From contig NZ_SUMB01000012.1 of NCBI RefSeq assembly GCF_005048155.1, forward strand, positions 186,001 to 250,000: DNA of 64,000 bases. Reading direction: 5' to 3'. This document shows positions 53,159-62,066 of the stretch, piece by piece; positions within the stretch are counted from its first letter, which is position 1; each line of letters opens with the position of its first letter. Made by a program: the position numbers and the translations under genes. A model generated the notes under the pieces. The model worked only from the letters and a program-made list of their open reading frames with translations. It was not told the DNA's origin and searched no databases. Origin of the DNA: Streptomyces piniterrae (lineage in GTDB: Bacteria; Actinomycetota; Actinomycetes; Streptomycetales; Streptomycetaceae).

Positions 53159-54193
53159 ATGGCCGCTTCTCATGCGTGGTACGCACGGGAAGTTGCCGCC
53201 GGCGTGGACAGGTTCCTGGAACCGTCGAGAGCGGACTGCCCGTGGTGCGGGTCATCCACACTGGCGGTGCTGCTGCGCACCGGTGACCGCTTCCAGGGCA
53301 AGCCGGGGCGATTCACGCTGGCGGAGTGCCGCGGCTGCGGACATGTCTTCCAGAATCCCCGCCTGACCCCGGAGGGCCTGTCCTTCTACTACCGCGACTT
53401 CTACGACGGGCACGGGGAAGCTCTCTGGGACTTCAACTTCCGGCAGATGTCATCGTCCTACCGGGGCCGGGCCCGGCTGTTCGAGCGACACGGCGGCACC
53501 CCTGGGGTATGGCTGGACGTCGGTGCCGGCCATGGCCATTTCTGCGGCTTCGCCCGCCGTCATTGGCCGCAGACCGTCTTCCACGGTCTCGATCAGGGAG
53601 CCGGCATCGACAAGGCGCTGCGGCAGGGCTGGATCGACCGCGCCTATCGCGGCAGTTTCGTCGATCTGTCCGAAGGGCTCCCGGGGCGGTACGACGTGGT
53701 GAGCATGCATCACTACCTGGAGCACACCCGGGACCCGTTTGCCGAACTCGACGCCGCGGTACGGGTCCTGGCCCCCGGAGGGCACCTCCTGATCGAAGTG
53801 CCGGATCCGCAGTGGAGCGCGGCCCGGCTGATGGGCCGGTACTGGCTGTCGTGGAGCCAGCCGCAGCACCAACACCTCATCCCGGTCGGCAATCTCGTCC
53901 AGGCACTTGCCGCACGCGGCCTGGTGACCGTGGAGGTGGAGCGCGGTGCCGCCCACGCCTGGGGCGGCGAGTTGTGCTCTGTGCTGTACTTCGGCTGCCT
54001 GCGCGCCGTTCCCGGCGCTCCTTGGAAGCCCCGCCGCGCCCGGTGGTTGCGGCGGGCACTGTGGCCGTTCCTGCTGGTTCCGGCTGCGCTGGCGCTACCT
54101 GCGGCCATGCTGTTCGACAGGCTTCTGGTCGCCGTGGCGAGGCGCTCCGATCGAGGCAATGCGTTCCGGTTGCTGGCTCGGAAGGCCGACTGA
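53159..54193 (+). CDS. class I SAM methyltransferase with an N-terminal zinc ribbon
   Basis: 344 aa from ATG 53159. Residues about 25-65 hold a zinc ribbon: CPWCGSS and CRGCGHVFQNPRL, the header typical of sugar C-methyltransferase-like and secondary-metabolism methyltransferases. SAM motif I is VWLDVGAGHGHFCGFA near 118-132; DVVSMHHYLEHTRDPFAELD and LAPGGHLLIEVPDP follow. A C-terminal hydrophobic stretch (ALWPFLLVPAALALPAAMLF) may be a membrane anchor. It converges on the SDR gene and overlaps its 3' end by 99 bases. With the SDR and Rieske enzymes it probably decorates a small molecule or lipid. Confidence 0.87.
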   Translation: MAASHAWYAREVAAGVDRFLEPSRADCPWCGSSTLAVLLRTGDRFQGKPGRFTLAECRGCGHVFQNPRLTPEGLSFYYRDFYDGHGEALWDFNFRQMSSSYRGRARLFERHGGTPGVWLDVGAGHGHFCGFARRHWPQTVFHGLDQGAGIDKALRQGWIDRAYRGSFVDLSEGLPGRYDVVSMHHYLEHTRDPFAELDAAVRVLAPGGHLLIEVPDPQWSAARLMGRYWLSWSQPQHQHLIPVGNLVQALAARGLVTVEVERGAAHAWGGELCSVLYFGCLRAVPGAPWKPRRARWLRRALWPFLLVPAALALPAAMLFDRLLVAVARRSDRGNAFRLLARKAD

Positions 54194-55042
54194 GGCGGCA
54201 CCGTCCTGCGTATCGGTGAGACTGCCACTCGCGGGTCGGCTTCGCACCGCGACCAGCCGGTGCAGCAGGGCCGGGCTGAGTGCTGCGATCAGGTCGACGA
54301 CGCGGTAGCTGCGGGGCACGCACAGCTGGAGCCTGGGGTGGTCGAGTACCCGGAGCGCCCGGCAGGCGACCCGCGCCGGCGCGATCATCCGTCGTTCGTT
54401 TTGCGCGCGCAGCAGCCGTAGCGACGGTCCGTTGAAGAACGGCGTGTCGACGAATCCCGGCTGAACGATGCTGAAGTGCACGCCGCTGCCGAGGTGTTCG
54501 GCGGCAAGGGTCTCGGTCAGCGAGGTCAGTGCCGCCTTGGCCGCCGCATACCCGCTGTGCCCCCAGGGGCCCATCTTGGCCGATATGGAACCGATGTTGA
54601 TGACGTGGCCGCTACCGCGGGCGAGCATCGACGGGAGCACCGCCCGGATCATGGCGGCTGCGGCCCCGTAATGCACCTGCATCATGCGTTGGTGTTCGTC
54701 GGGGGTGCACTCCAGGAAGGGCTTGTAGCTGCCCTGGCCCGCGGCGTTGACGAGGACATCGACCGGTCCCACACCATCCAGGACGCGGGGGAGCATGCTG
54801 TCCAGCGCGCCGCCGTCCGACAGGTCCAGCGCTACCGGGGTGCTGGGCGCATGACGGCTGAGGTCCCGGGCCAGCTCCCGGAGAACCTCCCCGCGGCGGG
54901 CGATCAGGACGGTTCGGTAGCCCCTTCTCGCCAGCGCTCCGGCGATCTCCCGGCCGATGCCGCTGGAACTGCCGGAAACCACCGCGAGGCCGTCGTCGCT
55001 CTTCTCGCTTCCCCGGGCGATCTCAGTGCTCCTCGACTGCAT
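54095..55042 (-). CDS. short-chain dehydrogenase/reductase overlapping the methyltransferase gene
   Basis: 315 aa, ATG 55042. Motifs: VSGSSSGIGREIAGALARRG, NAAGQGSYK, catalytic Ser in INIGSISAKMG and YxxxK as YAAAK. Residues about 1-20 are an unusual Ser/Glu-rich lead. The C-terminal 60 residues (DLIAALSPALLHRLVAVRSR and beyond) are an extension encoded antisense to the end of the methyltransferase gene. Overlap with the Rieske stop at the 5' end is 20 bases, so the two minus-strand genes are translationally linked. It likely acts on the same substrate as the Rieske oxygenase. Confidence 0.85.
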   Translation of the reverse strand: MQSRSTEIARGSEKSDDGLAVVSGSSSGIGREIAGALARRGYRTVLIARRGEVLRELARDLSRHAPSTPVALDLSDGGALDSMLPRVLDGVGPVDVLVNAAGQGSYKPFLECTPDEHQRMMQVHYGAAAAMIRAVLPSMLARGSGHVINIGSISAKMGPWGHSGYAAAKAALTSLTETLAAEHLGSGVHFSIVQPGFVDTPFFNGPSLRLLRAQNERRMIAPARVACRALRVLDHPRLQLCVPRSYRVVDLIAALSPALLHRLVAVRSRPASGSLTDTQDGAASVGLPSQQPERIASIGAPRHGDQKPVEQHGRR

Positions 55043-56171
55043 CGTGGCGCGGCTGGGGGTTCTGGGGCCGGCCGACGATCTGGCGGCGGTAGAAGTGCTG
55101 GAACTCTCGCACGGAGGGACCGTCCGCCTTGACCCACAGCGGCTTGGCCGGCGGCCGGGTCCAGCGCAGAATCTCCAGATCGGCGTGGAAGTTGCGCCGC
55201 ACAACCCACCACAGCAGCACGGCCAGCAGCCTGTTGACCGGCCAGAGAAGCCAGTCGGGACCGAGCTTGCGCACGGCGATCCGCCAGGCTGTGATCGTGG
55301 CGCCGTCCCGGACGGGGCTGGACCCGAGCACCGCGGCGAGGAAGGGGCGGTCACGATTCGGCTCGGGACCGTGCTGGGACCGGACGACCGAGGATGCGGG
55401 GCCGGTCAATGTCACGAGGATGTACGGCCGGAAGAAGCCCTGCATCCTCCGGACTGGGGACGACGGTTGGACTCGGTACTCGAAGTGGCGGCCCTCATTG
55501 CGCAGGGAGACGTACTGCATGGGTTCACTGGCCCCGTGGATGAAGGGCCAGTGCGAGACGTCGGTCACGTGCTCGGCCAGGGGTAGCAGCCCGCCGTGGC
55601 AGATGCTGACCTCTCCAGGAAGCGTGACATACCGGCGGCGGTCGTCCGTGAAGTCCACGTCGACGAAAGGCAGCGGCGGCCCGTCTCCGTACCAGAACCA
55701 GATGTTGCCGCCTCTTTCGAGTACCGGGACGCTCCGCTGCCGGGCGCGTGGCGGGATTCGGTCCATGCCAGGGATCTTCGTGCAGTGGCCCGTGCGGTCG
55801 AACTCCCAGGCGTGATAACCGCAGACGAGCCGCTCACCGCTCACGCTTCCGCACCGGCTCAGGTCGGCGCCCAGATGGCAGCACTGGCTGTCCACCATGC
55901 CGACGTGCCCCTCCCGGGTCCGGAACAGAGCGTACGACTGAGACATGAAAGTGACCGGTACGACCTGCCCGCGCCTCAGATGCTCGCCGAACCGGGCGAA
56001 ATACCACCCCGAGGGGTACGGCCCGTCCTCCGTTGCGACAGGGCCCTGCTCGCTCTGCAGGGCCCGATCATAGGACCGCAACCGCGACCGCACGCGCAGC
56101 CTCACCCGCTCCCACCTCCCGTGGCGCTGTTGGCGCCACCACTCGCTCGCCGACTTTGCATACCCGTTCAA
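55023..56171 (-). CDS. Rieske [2Fe-2S] oxygenase, alpha-subunit type
   Basis: 382 aa, ATG 56171. The Rieske cluster ligands are C97-x-H99 (QCCHLGA) and C117-x2-H120 (CGYHAWEF). The mononuclear iron facial triad lies in the AEHVTDVSHWPFIHGASEPM stretch near 200-220. The substrate-binding helix-grip domain follows, and a hydrophobic segment near 310-330 (LLWPVNRLLAVLLWWVVR) may associate with membrane. It needs an electron-donor reductase, which is not encoded nearby. Single-component-oxygenase Rieske proteins of this type hydroxylate or demethylate sterol-like and other bulky substrates; the SDR next to it could oxidise the product. Confidence 0.85.
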   Translation of the reverse strand: MNGYAKSASEWWRQQRHGRWERVRLRVRSRLRSYDRALQSEQGPVATEDGPYPSGWYFARFGEHLRRGQVVPVTFMSQSYALFRTREGHVGMVDSQCCHLGADLSRCGSVSGERLVCGYHAWEFDRTGHCTKIPGMDRIPPRARQRSVPVLERGGNIWFWYGDGPPLPFVDVDFTDDRRRYVTLPGEVSICHGGLLPLAEHVTDVSHWPFIHGASEPMQYVSLRNEGRHFEYRVQPSSPVRRMQGFFRPYILVTLTGPASSVVRSQHGPEPNRDRPFLAAVLGSSPVRDGATITAWRIAVRKLGPDWLLWPVNRLLAVLLWWVVRRNFHADLEILRWTRPPAKPLWVKADGPSVREFQHFYRRQIVGRPQNPQPRHDAVEEH

Positions 56172-56696
56172 CTACCCAGTGCTGCCCATGCCGAGAGTCG
56201 CCGGGCCCTGAAGCGCCCCACCGGGCTCACGCCGCAGGCCAACCGTGACAGGAGCGACGAGAACGCGACCTACGAAGCGGAGCCAAACCCCCCGAACGAA
56301 GGAGAGGCCGCCACTCGGCACGCGAACGGTGAGAATTCGACAACACTGGCTGATCCCTGAGTCCTGCAGGAGCAGCGAGCGGTTACGTCGACGGTCGCAT
56401 GGCCTGCCACCTGCCGCGCAGGGACCGGCGGTACAGCTCGGCTGCCAGTTCTCCCCAGCCGTGGTGTTCCAGCGCGGGCCGGTAGTTGGGGGTGGAGCCT
56501 GCGGCGACCTCGCGGAGCCGAAGCCCAAGTAGCCCTCCCCTCCGGTCAGTTGCTGCCAGGCGGCCGGGTCGGGCCCGCGCCGTGTCGTACCCGGGCGCCG
56601 ACCGCCGCAGACCCCGACCCCGATGTCCCCGTCACCGTCCACGAGGTGGCCGGCGGCAGACGGGTGGTCGGGGTCGGGGTCGGGGTCGGCGGTGTC
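56172..56696. other. gap between the Rieske and decarboxylase genes
   Basis: About 525 bases. It contains a short minus-strand remnant at 56393-56536. From 56560 onwards it is GC-rich and repetitive (GGGTCGGGGTCGGGGTCGG near 56670). The stop of the decarboxylase gene is at 56697. No full gene is seen. Confidence 0.4.
56393..56536 (-). pseudogene. short unidentified coding remnant
   Basis: The minus frame reads LRLREVAAGSTPNYRPALEH and HGWGELAAELYRRSLRGRWQ, ending MRPST and TAA. It looks like the tail of a longer protein (a helix after a conserved HGW), with no start codon in the open part. I do not recognise its family. It could belong to the methyltransferase/Rieske locus before rearrangement. 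Confidence 0.35.
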
Positions 56697-59024
56697 CTAC
56701 TTCTCTTCCTCGACGCAGCGGATGAAGTACTTTCCGTCCTCGTGGTGCACGCCGTGCGTCTCGCTGGCGAAGCCGGGGAACCTCTGGTCGAACGCCTCCA
56801 GCAGCGTCAGGTACTTCATGAGGTCGGATTCCTTGTCACCTACGCGTTCACCGGGCATCAGAACCGGGATGCCGGGCGGGGTGATGGCGATCTGTGTGGC
56901 GACGACGTGGCCGGGCAGCTCGTCCAGCGAGCGGAGTTCGGTGTCCCCCTGGATGAACTTCTGGTACGCCTCCGCAGGGGTGAGGACGGGGGTGGGCGGT
57001 GTGTCACCGGTGAACGCGTCGTTGAGCAGCTGCATGAGCTTGTTGTCCGACAGATAGGTGTGCATCTCCTGGCACAGGGCGGGCAGGGTGAGCTTCCCGT
57101 ACCGCTCGGGGTGTTCCTGGACGAGGCCGGGGAGTACCTCGCCGAGCGGAGCGCCGTCGTCGTAGAGCTTCTTGAAGTCGGTGAGGGCGTCGAGGAGGGT
57201 GCCCCACTTGCCCTTGGTGATGCCCATGGAGAACAGCAGCAGGAAGGTGTAGAGGTCGGTCTTCTCCACGACGATCTGCCGGGTCTCCAGATAGGCGGTG
57301 ACGATCCGGGCCGGGATGCCGATGCGGCTGTCGAGCTTGCCCTGGGCATTGACTCCCGGGCAGGTGATCGTGACCTTGATCGGGTCCAGTAGGCAGAAGT
57401 CGTCCTCGAGGTCGCTGAAACCGTGCCAGGTGTCATCCGGGTCGAGCACCCAGCAGCTGCTCTCCTTCTGAAGGAGGTCGAGCGGCGCGCGGTGGAACTC
57501 GTAGGCCCGCTTCGTCTCGGGGTCGGTGACCTCCTCGGGCTGCCATACTCCGAAGAACCACTTCGGGCGGTCGCCGGCCTCGGCGAGGCGCTTGCCGAGA
57601 CGTACCACCGCCTGCCGGAACCGGATGGCCTCGGTGATCGCCTCTGTGGTCAGCCACCTGCCGGACGGGCCCTCCATCATGCCCGCGGCGATGTCCAGTG
57701 AGGCGATCATCGGATACAGCGGCGACGTCGTGGCGTGCATCATGTAGGTCTCGTCGAAGATCTCGCGAGCCGGCAGTTGCTTCGTCCCCTGCTTGACGTG
57801 GACCATCGCCGACTGGGAGAGGGCCGCCAGCAGCTTGTGCGTGGACTGACTGGCGAAGACCGTCGGGTGTTTGCCGCCGTCGACCGCGCGGGTGTCGATG
57901 GCCATGCCGTAGCGGCGCTGGTAGAGCGGGTTGAAGTGGGCGTAGCCGAACCATGCCTCGTCGAACTGGAGGGAACGGGTGCAGGGGGCCAGCATTTCGG
58001 CCACCCGGACCGCGTCGTAGCACAGCCCGTCGTACGTCGAGTTGGTGATGACCGTCGAGGCCGGGTTCTGGCTCACGGCCCCCTTGGCGAGCGGGCTCTT
58101 CTCGATCTGCTCGCGGACGGCTTCCTCGACCATCCGCTTGGGGGGAATAGGGCCGGTGAGGCCGTAACCGTTCCGTGTGGGCACGAGGTAGACGGGGCGC
58201 CCCAGGGACAGGATGATTCCGTGGTTGATCGCCTTGTGACAGTTGCGGTCCAGCAACACGATCTCGTCGTGTGCCACCGTGCCGTGCAGCAGCATCCGCA
58301 CCGAGGTCGACGAGCCGTGCAGCACGAAGTACGTCTCGTCCGCCCCGAAGATCCGCGCGGCGTTCTTCTCCGCCTCACCGATCGGGCCGGTGTGCTCGAA
58401 CAGGGAACCCAGCTCGCCCACCGAGATGGAGATGTCGCTGCGCAGCAGCTGTTCGCCGTAGTAGTCGTGGAACGCCCGGCCCACGGGAGATTTCAGGAAG
58501 GCCACCCCGCCGTGGTGCGAAGGGGTATGCCATGAGTATTCGTGGGTGTCGTCGAAGCGCCGCAATCGACGGAAGAAGGGCGGCAGGATCCGTTGCCGGT
58601 ATGTACTCGACGCGTTGTCGACCCGGCCGGCGATGAAGCTGGGGGTGTCCTCCAGGAGATACACCCAGCCGTTGATCACTTCCGACACCCACAGGGGGGT
58701 GTCATCCATGTAGTCGCCGGTCGTCAGGAGATACACGGGAAGCTGGGAGGAGAAATGGTCCATCAGGACCCTCAGCACTCCCTCGGCGCCTGTCTCCTTC
58801 GCCTCGCGCATATCGCTCGTCGTGCCCGGAAGTTCCCAGCTCACCAGGGCGGCGGCAAGATCTGCCTGGGAGGACGCGATCGCTACGGCATCGGCCGCAT
58901 TGTCGACCCTTTCCACGTCGTAACCGAGATTGGTGAGCTGGGAGCAGACTTCTTCCACTCGGCTGTAAGGGACACCGTTGGTCTCCGTTCTGCCCAGGGC
59001 GACGAGAATGCTGGGGCGCTTCAT
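56697..59024 (-). CDS. arginine/lysine/ornithine-type PLP decarboxylase (fold type I)
   Basis: 775 aa, ATG 59024. An N-terminal wing domain (about 1-130, a flavodoxin-like REC fold) precedes the PLP core: HHGGVAFLKSPVGRAFHDYY, GSSTSVRMLL, FDEAWFGYAHFN and the Schiff-base lysine in SQSTHKLLAALSQ. The C-terminal domain ends SETHGVHHEDGKYFIRCVEE. It should make agmatine, cadaverine or putrescine from the amino acid, in acid stress or polyamine synthesis. Which substrate is used cannot be read from the sequence with confidence; arginine is the best guess. It is monocistronic. Confidence 0.88.
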   Translation of the reverse strand: MKRPSILVALGRTETNGVPYSRVEEVCSQLTNLGYDVERVDNAADAVAIASSQADLAAALVSWELPGTTSDMREAKETGAEGVLRVLMDHFSSQLPVYLLTTGDYMDDTPLWVSEVINGWVYLLEDTPSFIAGRVDNASSTYRQRILPPFFRRLRRFDDTHEYSWHTPSHHGGVAFLKSPVGRAFHDYYGEQLLRSDISISVGELGSLFEHTGPIGEAEKNAARIFGADETYFVLHGSSTSVRMLLHGTVAHDEIVLLDRNCHKAINHGIILSLGRPVYLVPTRNGYGLTGPIPPKRMVEEAVREQIEKSPLAKGAVSQNPASTVITNSTYDGLCYDAVRVAEMLAPCTRSLQFDEAWFGYAHFNPLYQRRYGMAIDTRAVDGGKHPTVFASQSTHKLLAALSQSAMVHVKQGTKQLPAREIFDETYMMHATTSPLYPMIASLDIAAGMMEGPSGRWLTTEAITEAIRFRQAVVRLGKRLAEAGDRPKWFFGVWQPEEVTDPETKRAYEFHRAPLDLLQKESSCWVLDPDDTWHGFSDLEDDFCLLDPIKVTITCPGVNAQGKLDSRIGIPARIVTAYLETRQIVVEKTDLYTFLLLFSMGITKGKWGTLLDALTDFKKLYDDGAPLGEVLPGLVQEHPERYGKLTLPALCQEMHTYLSDNKLMQLLNDAFTGDTPPTPVLTPAEAYQKFIQGDTELRSLDELPGHVVATQIAITPPGIPVLMPGERVGDKESDLMKYLTLLEAFDQRFPGFASETHGVHHEDGKYFIRCVEEEK

Positions 59025-59119
59025 GGCACTTCCTCCTGCGCGATGAACTGCCCAGCTCCTTCGGCGGCCCGGGCACAGCGGAGCCGACCCGGGCCTTATT
59101 CCATGTGACCGCGGGTCGG

Positions 59120-59475
59120 CTATGCGCCATCAAGATCAGCAGGGCGATGCGGGGCTGTCCATTCACACGCCGATGTCCGGGTGAGCATCATTCGGATGCC
59201 GACAAAGGAGGCTGCCGCGTCCGTTGCGGCGATGAGGCCATCCACGATCCAGTCGTGGTCGATACCGCTGGACTTCCTCGTCCAGTGTTTCGGTAACGGA
59301 GTGAACCCCCTGGTCCCGGGGGTGCCTTGGACGATTTCCCTGCCGATGGGATGGCCGGTGGCCACCGTGTTGCCCAGGTGGGTGCCGACGACGGAGTCTG
59401 CGCGCTCGCGGCCGTGACCGGCACCGCCAGTAGCAGGCCGAGCGTGTCGGTGCCTCTCCGAGGGCGGGGGTGTTC
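59120..59475 (-). pseudogene. frameshifted IS5-family transposase remnant
   Basis: Minus strand, one frame reads DTLGLLLAVPVTAAS (near 59430-59465), which is the DDE catalytic core phrase of Streptomyces IS5 transposases. The other frame continues with GNTVATGHPIGREIVQGTPG and RGFTPLPKHW, the last conserved block before the usual VVERTFGW, which is missing. The reading frames change between them and both ends are cut. It is a dead copy. Confidence 0.72.
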
Positions 59476-59624
59476 TTGGGCCGACGCCAGCTTCAGGGCG
59501 GTTTGACGACGGTTATGGAACACGGCGCGTCGCAGAGTGACTGCCAGATGTTCCCCGTTACCCTTCTGTGACTATATGAAGTCGGTCAATTACAGGCCGC
59601 ACCCATGTGACCCTCGGAGATGAA

Positions 59625-59894
59625 ATGCGCAAGCTTCGCAAGGCTGCCGTTGTAATCGCTGCCCTCGGCACCGTCGGCGTCGGCGGCGCCGGCATCGCCC
59701 ATGCCGACACCGTCGGCCAGTTGCAGGGTTCGTGCCGGTCGCACGACCTGAACGTCAACGTCCTGGGCGAGGTCGGCATCGCGAACGGTCTGGCATCCAA
59801 CCTGCTCAACGGCGAGGGTTCCGCAGGTGCCCAGGTCACCAAGCTCGGCTCGTCGGTGGGCTGCAACAACAGCGTCGGCGGCGCCGGCGAGTAG
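59625..59894 (+). CDS. small secreted protein
   Basis: 89 aa from ATG 59625. Signal peptide MRKLRKAAVVIAALGTVGVG, then AGIAHADT with cleavage near AHA. The mature 57 residues include two cysteines (GSCRSHD and VGCNNSV) and a Gly/Asn/Val-rich centre, NVNVLGEVGIANGLASNLLN. The size and composition recall small secreted actinomycete surface proteins, but it has no chaplin motif. A perfect hairpin at 59902-59940 ends the transcript. Confidence 0.72.
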   Translation: MRKLRKAAVVIAALGTVGVGGAGIAHADTVGQLQGSCRSHDLNVNVLGEVGIANGLASNLLNGEGSAGAQVTKLGSSVGCNNSVGGAGE

Positions 59895-59901
59895 CCGAGA
59901 G

Positions 59902-59940
59902 GGGCCCCGGTATCCAAGCCACGTCCGGGCACCGGGGCCC
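59902..59940 (+). terminator. hairpin terminator after the small secreted gene
   Basis: GGGCCCCGGT (59902-59911) pairs exactly with ACCGGGGCCC (59931-59940) across a 19-base loop, eight bases after the stop codon. Confidence 0.7.
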
Positions 59941-60108
59941 GGTGTCGACCTGCGGCAGTGCCCGGGCGCGTGCGTCCGCCCTGTCCGCAGTCGGACTGAA
60001 ACGGTGCGAGCCAGGCTTCTGCACACCGAATGAGATGACGACGTCCAAGTACGCTCGCGCGTACCACCCGCAGCCGGCCCCCGGTCTGGCTGCGGGCCGT
60101 ACCTCGTA

Positions 60109-60400
60109 TTGAGGGATGTGCACTTGGACTTGGTGGACGAGTTCCAGCACTTATGGCTGCTCGCGCAGAAGAAGATGCGGCGGCGCATCACCGCCCAGTC
60201 GGATCAGCAGCCGGAGGGGATGGTGGGGGAGAGCGACGACCTCGACCCGAGCCGGGCGGAGGGTACGGAACTCGACTACTACTACTACTACTACTACTAC
60301 TACGGCGTGGTGACGGGGGCCGCTGTGCCGCAAGGCCTGGACGCGCTGATCGTCCCGGCGGGGATGTGGGCGGTCTTCGAGAACTCCGGGTGGCAGCTCA
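60109..60400 (+). pseudogene. GyrI/AraC-type effector-domain remnant containing a poly-tyrosine tract
   Basis: The frame from GTG 60109 reads LDLVDEFQHLWLLAQKKMRR, then ELDYYYYYYYYYGVVTG and AAVPQGLDALIVPAGMWAVF followed by ENSGWQL. The part around the Tyr run matches the GyrI-like effector-binding domain (DYY.GVV....P.GL..L.VPAG.WAVFENSG) of AraC-type regulators. No HTH and no end of the domain remain; the frame runs into the MFS pseudogene's opposite strand. The nine-fold TAC tract at 60277-60303 gives nine tyrosines where two or three are normal. Confidence 0.5.
60277..60303 (+). repeat. (TAC)9 trinucleotide repeat
   Basis: Nine exact copies of TAC in a row, encoding Tyr in the GyrI-like remnant. 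Tyrosine codon repeats of this length are rare in Streptomyces; slippage in a gene free of selection is the likely cause. Confidence 0.9.
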
Positions 60401-61614
60401 GTCGGTGTCCGCAATCTCCCGGCTGCTGCCTGCCCACTGGGGCACACATGGCATGGCGAGGCCGGCTGCGACGAACACCCCGCCCATCACGAGCCAGCCG
60501 GGCGTCCCCCAGGTCACGCAGAGCAGGCCCAGCAGGCTCGGTGCGACGGTGTAGCACAGGCCCATGCCCATGCCGAACACTCCGGAGTACTGGCCCTGGG
60601 CGTGTCCGGGAGCCAGCCGGAACCGCAGTTCCAGCGATCCGGCCGCATGCCACAGCGAGTCCACCGTGTGAATGGCGACGCCGGCCATCATGATGGCCAC
60701 GGCAGCTCACCCGGGCACTCCGGAGGCTGCTGCGATGACCGCCATGCCGATGAGGAACGCCAGCCCGGCTCGGCGGGTGGCCCGGCCGGCGACCGTGCCG
60801 CCCTTGATCCCTCGACTGGTGCGGATCTGCAGGAACACCACCATCACGGTGTTGACGGCGATCGCCAGACCGACGAACCACCGTGGTGCGTCCGTAGGCA
60901 GGACCACCCACAGCGGCAGGGCGTACGACAGCACTTCGCTCTGGATCCACATGATGCCGTCGAGCACGACGAACGCCATGTACGGCTTGTCCTTGAGCGC
61001 GATCCACCGGCCTTCCTCGCGCGGGGACGGCAGGGGTTCGAGCTTGGGCAGCTTGACCAGGACGGCGGCACTGCCGATGAACGTCAGCGAGTTGCCGAGG
61101 ATGAGGGCTCGGTAGGCGAAGTCGCTGTCGATCTGCACCACCGCACCGGCCGCCATCGCGCCGAACGTGCTGGCAAGCATGGCCACCGATCGCAGGTAGG
61201 AGCGGAACGTCGGTACCTCGTCACCGCCGAAGCGGCGGAGTGGGCGAACAGCAGCGACAGCATGGACAGGGCCTGGATCAGCAAAGTGATCACAAAGATG
61301 TCCCGCGGGCCACGTCGGTCGGCGAGATGCCCCACCGGGATGCCGGCGATCAGACCGACCACTCCCGCGACACTGAGGCCGAGGCCGACCTGTCCGATGG
61401 ACAGATGGATCACCTGATGGGCGTACAGCGGCACCGTTGTCAGGAAGGCCGCGGTGCCGAGCTGGTTGACGAAGCCGGCGAGAGCCAGCTTCCGCTGGGG
61501 GCCGGACTCCAGCAGTAGCCCTCGCCGTATCAGCCAGGATCGGCGTGCGCCGTCGATGTGCCCGGGAGCGCTGTCGGTTGACGTGGCGGGGGCTTGACTC
61601 ACCCTGTACTCCAT
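60398..61614 (-). pseudogene. MFS transporter inactivated by a frameshift and a stop codon
   Basis: The protein starts at ATG 61614 (MEYRVSQAPATSTDSAPGHI) and reads through LALAGFVNQLGTAAFLTTVP and GIPVGHLADRRGPRDIFVIT (motif A). Near 61230 the frame shifts to continue with RRFGGDEVPTFRSYLRSVAM and on to AASGVPG, where an in-frame TGA (60709-60707) interrupts it. The same frame then continues as AAVAIMMAGVAIHTVDSLWH to 60398. The homology covers a full 12-helix transporter, so the two lesions make it a pseudogene. Confidence 0.85.
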
Positions 61615-61989
61615 TGTCCGTCGATCGTGCCGTGCGGTGCCGTGCCGTGATCAGGGGCGTGTATGTGAATGCGGCGTGCCACACTCTCCGGTGGGAGGAT
61701 CACGAGGGCGAGCTGCTCGTTGAGAGACCGAGCGCGCCTCGCCGACGTCTGCGGCACGCCCAACGGCCCCCGCACTGTGGTGGGTTGAGACGCCGCAGGC
61801 GTGGAGTATGCCCAGGTGGGAGCCATGATGAGAAGCCACCCGATGTTGGCGGAATGTCACAGTGAAATCGGGAATCTGCGCCCCGCATGCCGGGTTATGA
61901 GTAGTGGTGCTTCCTTCTCATGACGCCTGTTACGGGCGCAGCCAGATGAGGAGAGGCGGCGGCGGTGACGGTGCCGAGGTAGGCATACC
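61615..61989. other. non-coding stretch, no recognisable gene
   Basis: About 375 bases after the MFS start. Short open frames of up to 106 codons exist on both strands but none looks coding. CCGTGCGGTGCCGTGCCGTG (61631-61650) is a short GTGCC repeat. Nothing else stands out. Confidence 0.4.
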
Positions 61990-62066
61990 CTCACTTGTGG
62001 CAGCAGTGGTGCCGGCATGGCCCACTCGATGTCGGTCAGATCCCCCGGATCCCCCCTGCCGAGCAT
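61990..62066 (-). pseudogene. N-terminal remnant of an IS5-type transposase
   Basis: From ATG 62066 on the minus strand the peptide reads MLGRGDPGDLTDIEWAMPAP LLPQ, matching the typical transposase start (M.RR.DLTD.EWA.L.PLLP). The homology lasts about 26 codons and then stops. It is a dead fragment, near the other IS5 remnants of this region. Confidence 0.6.
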
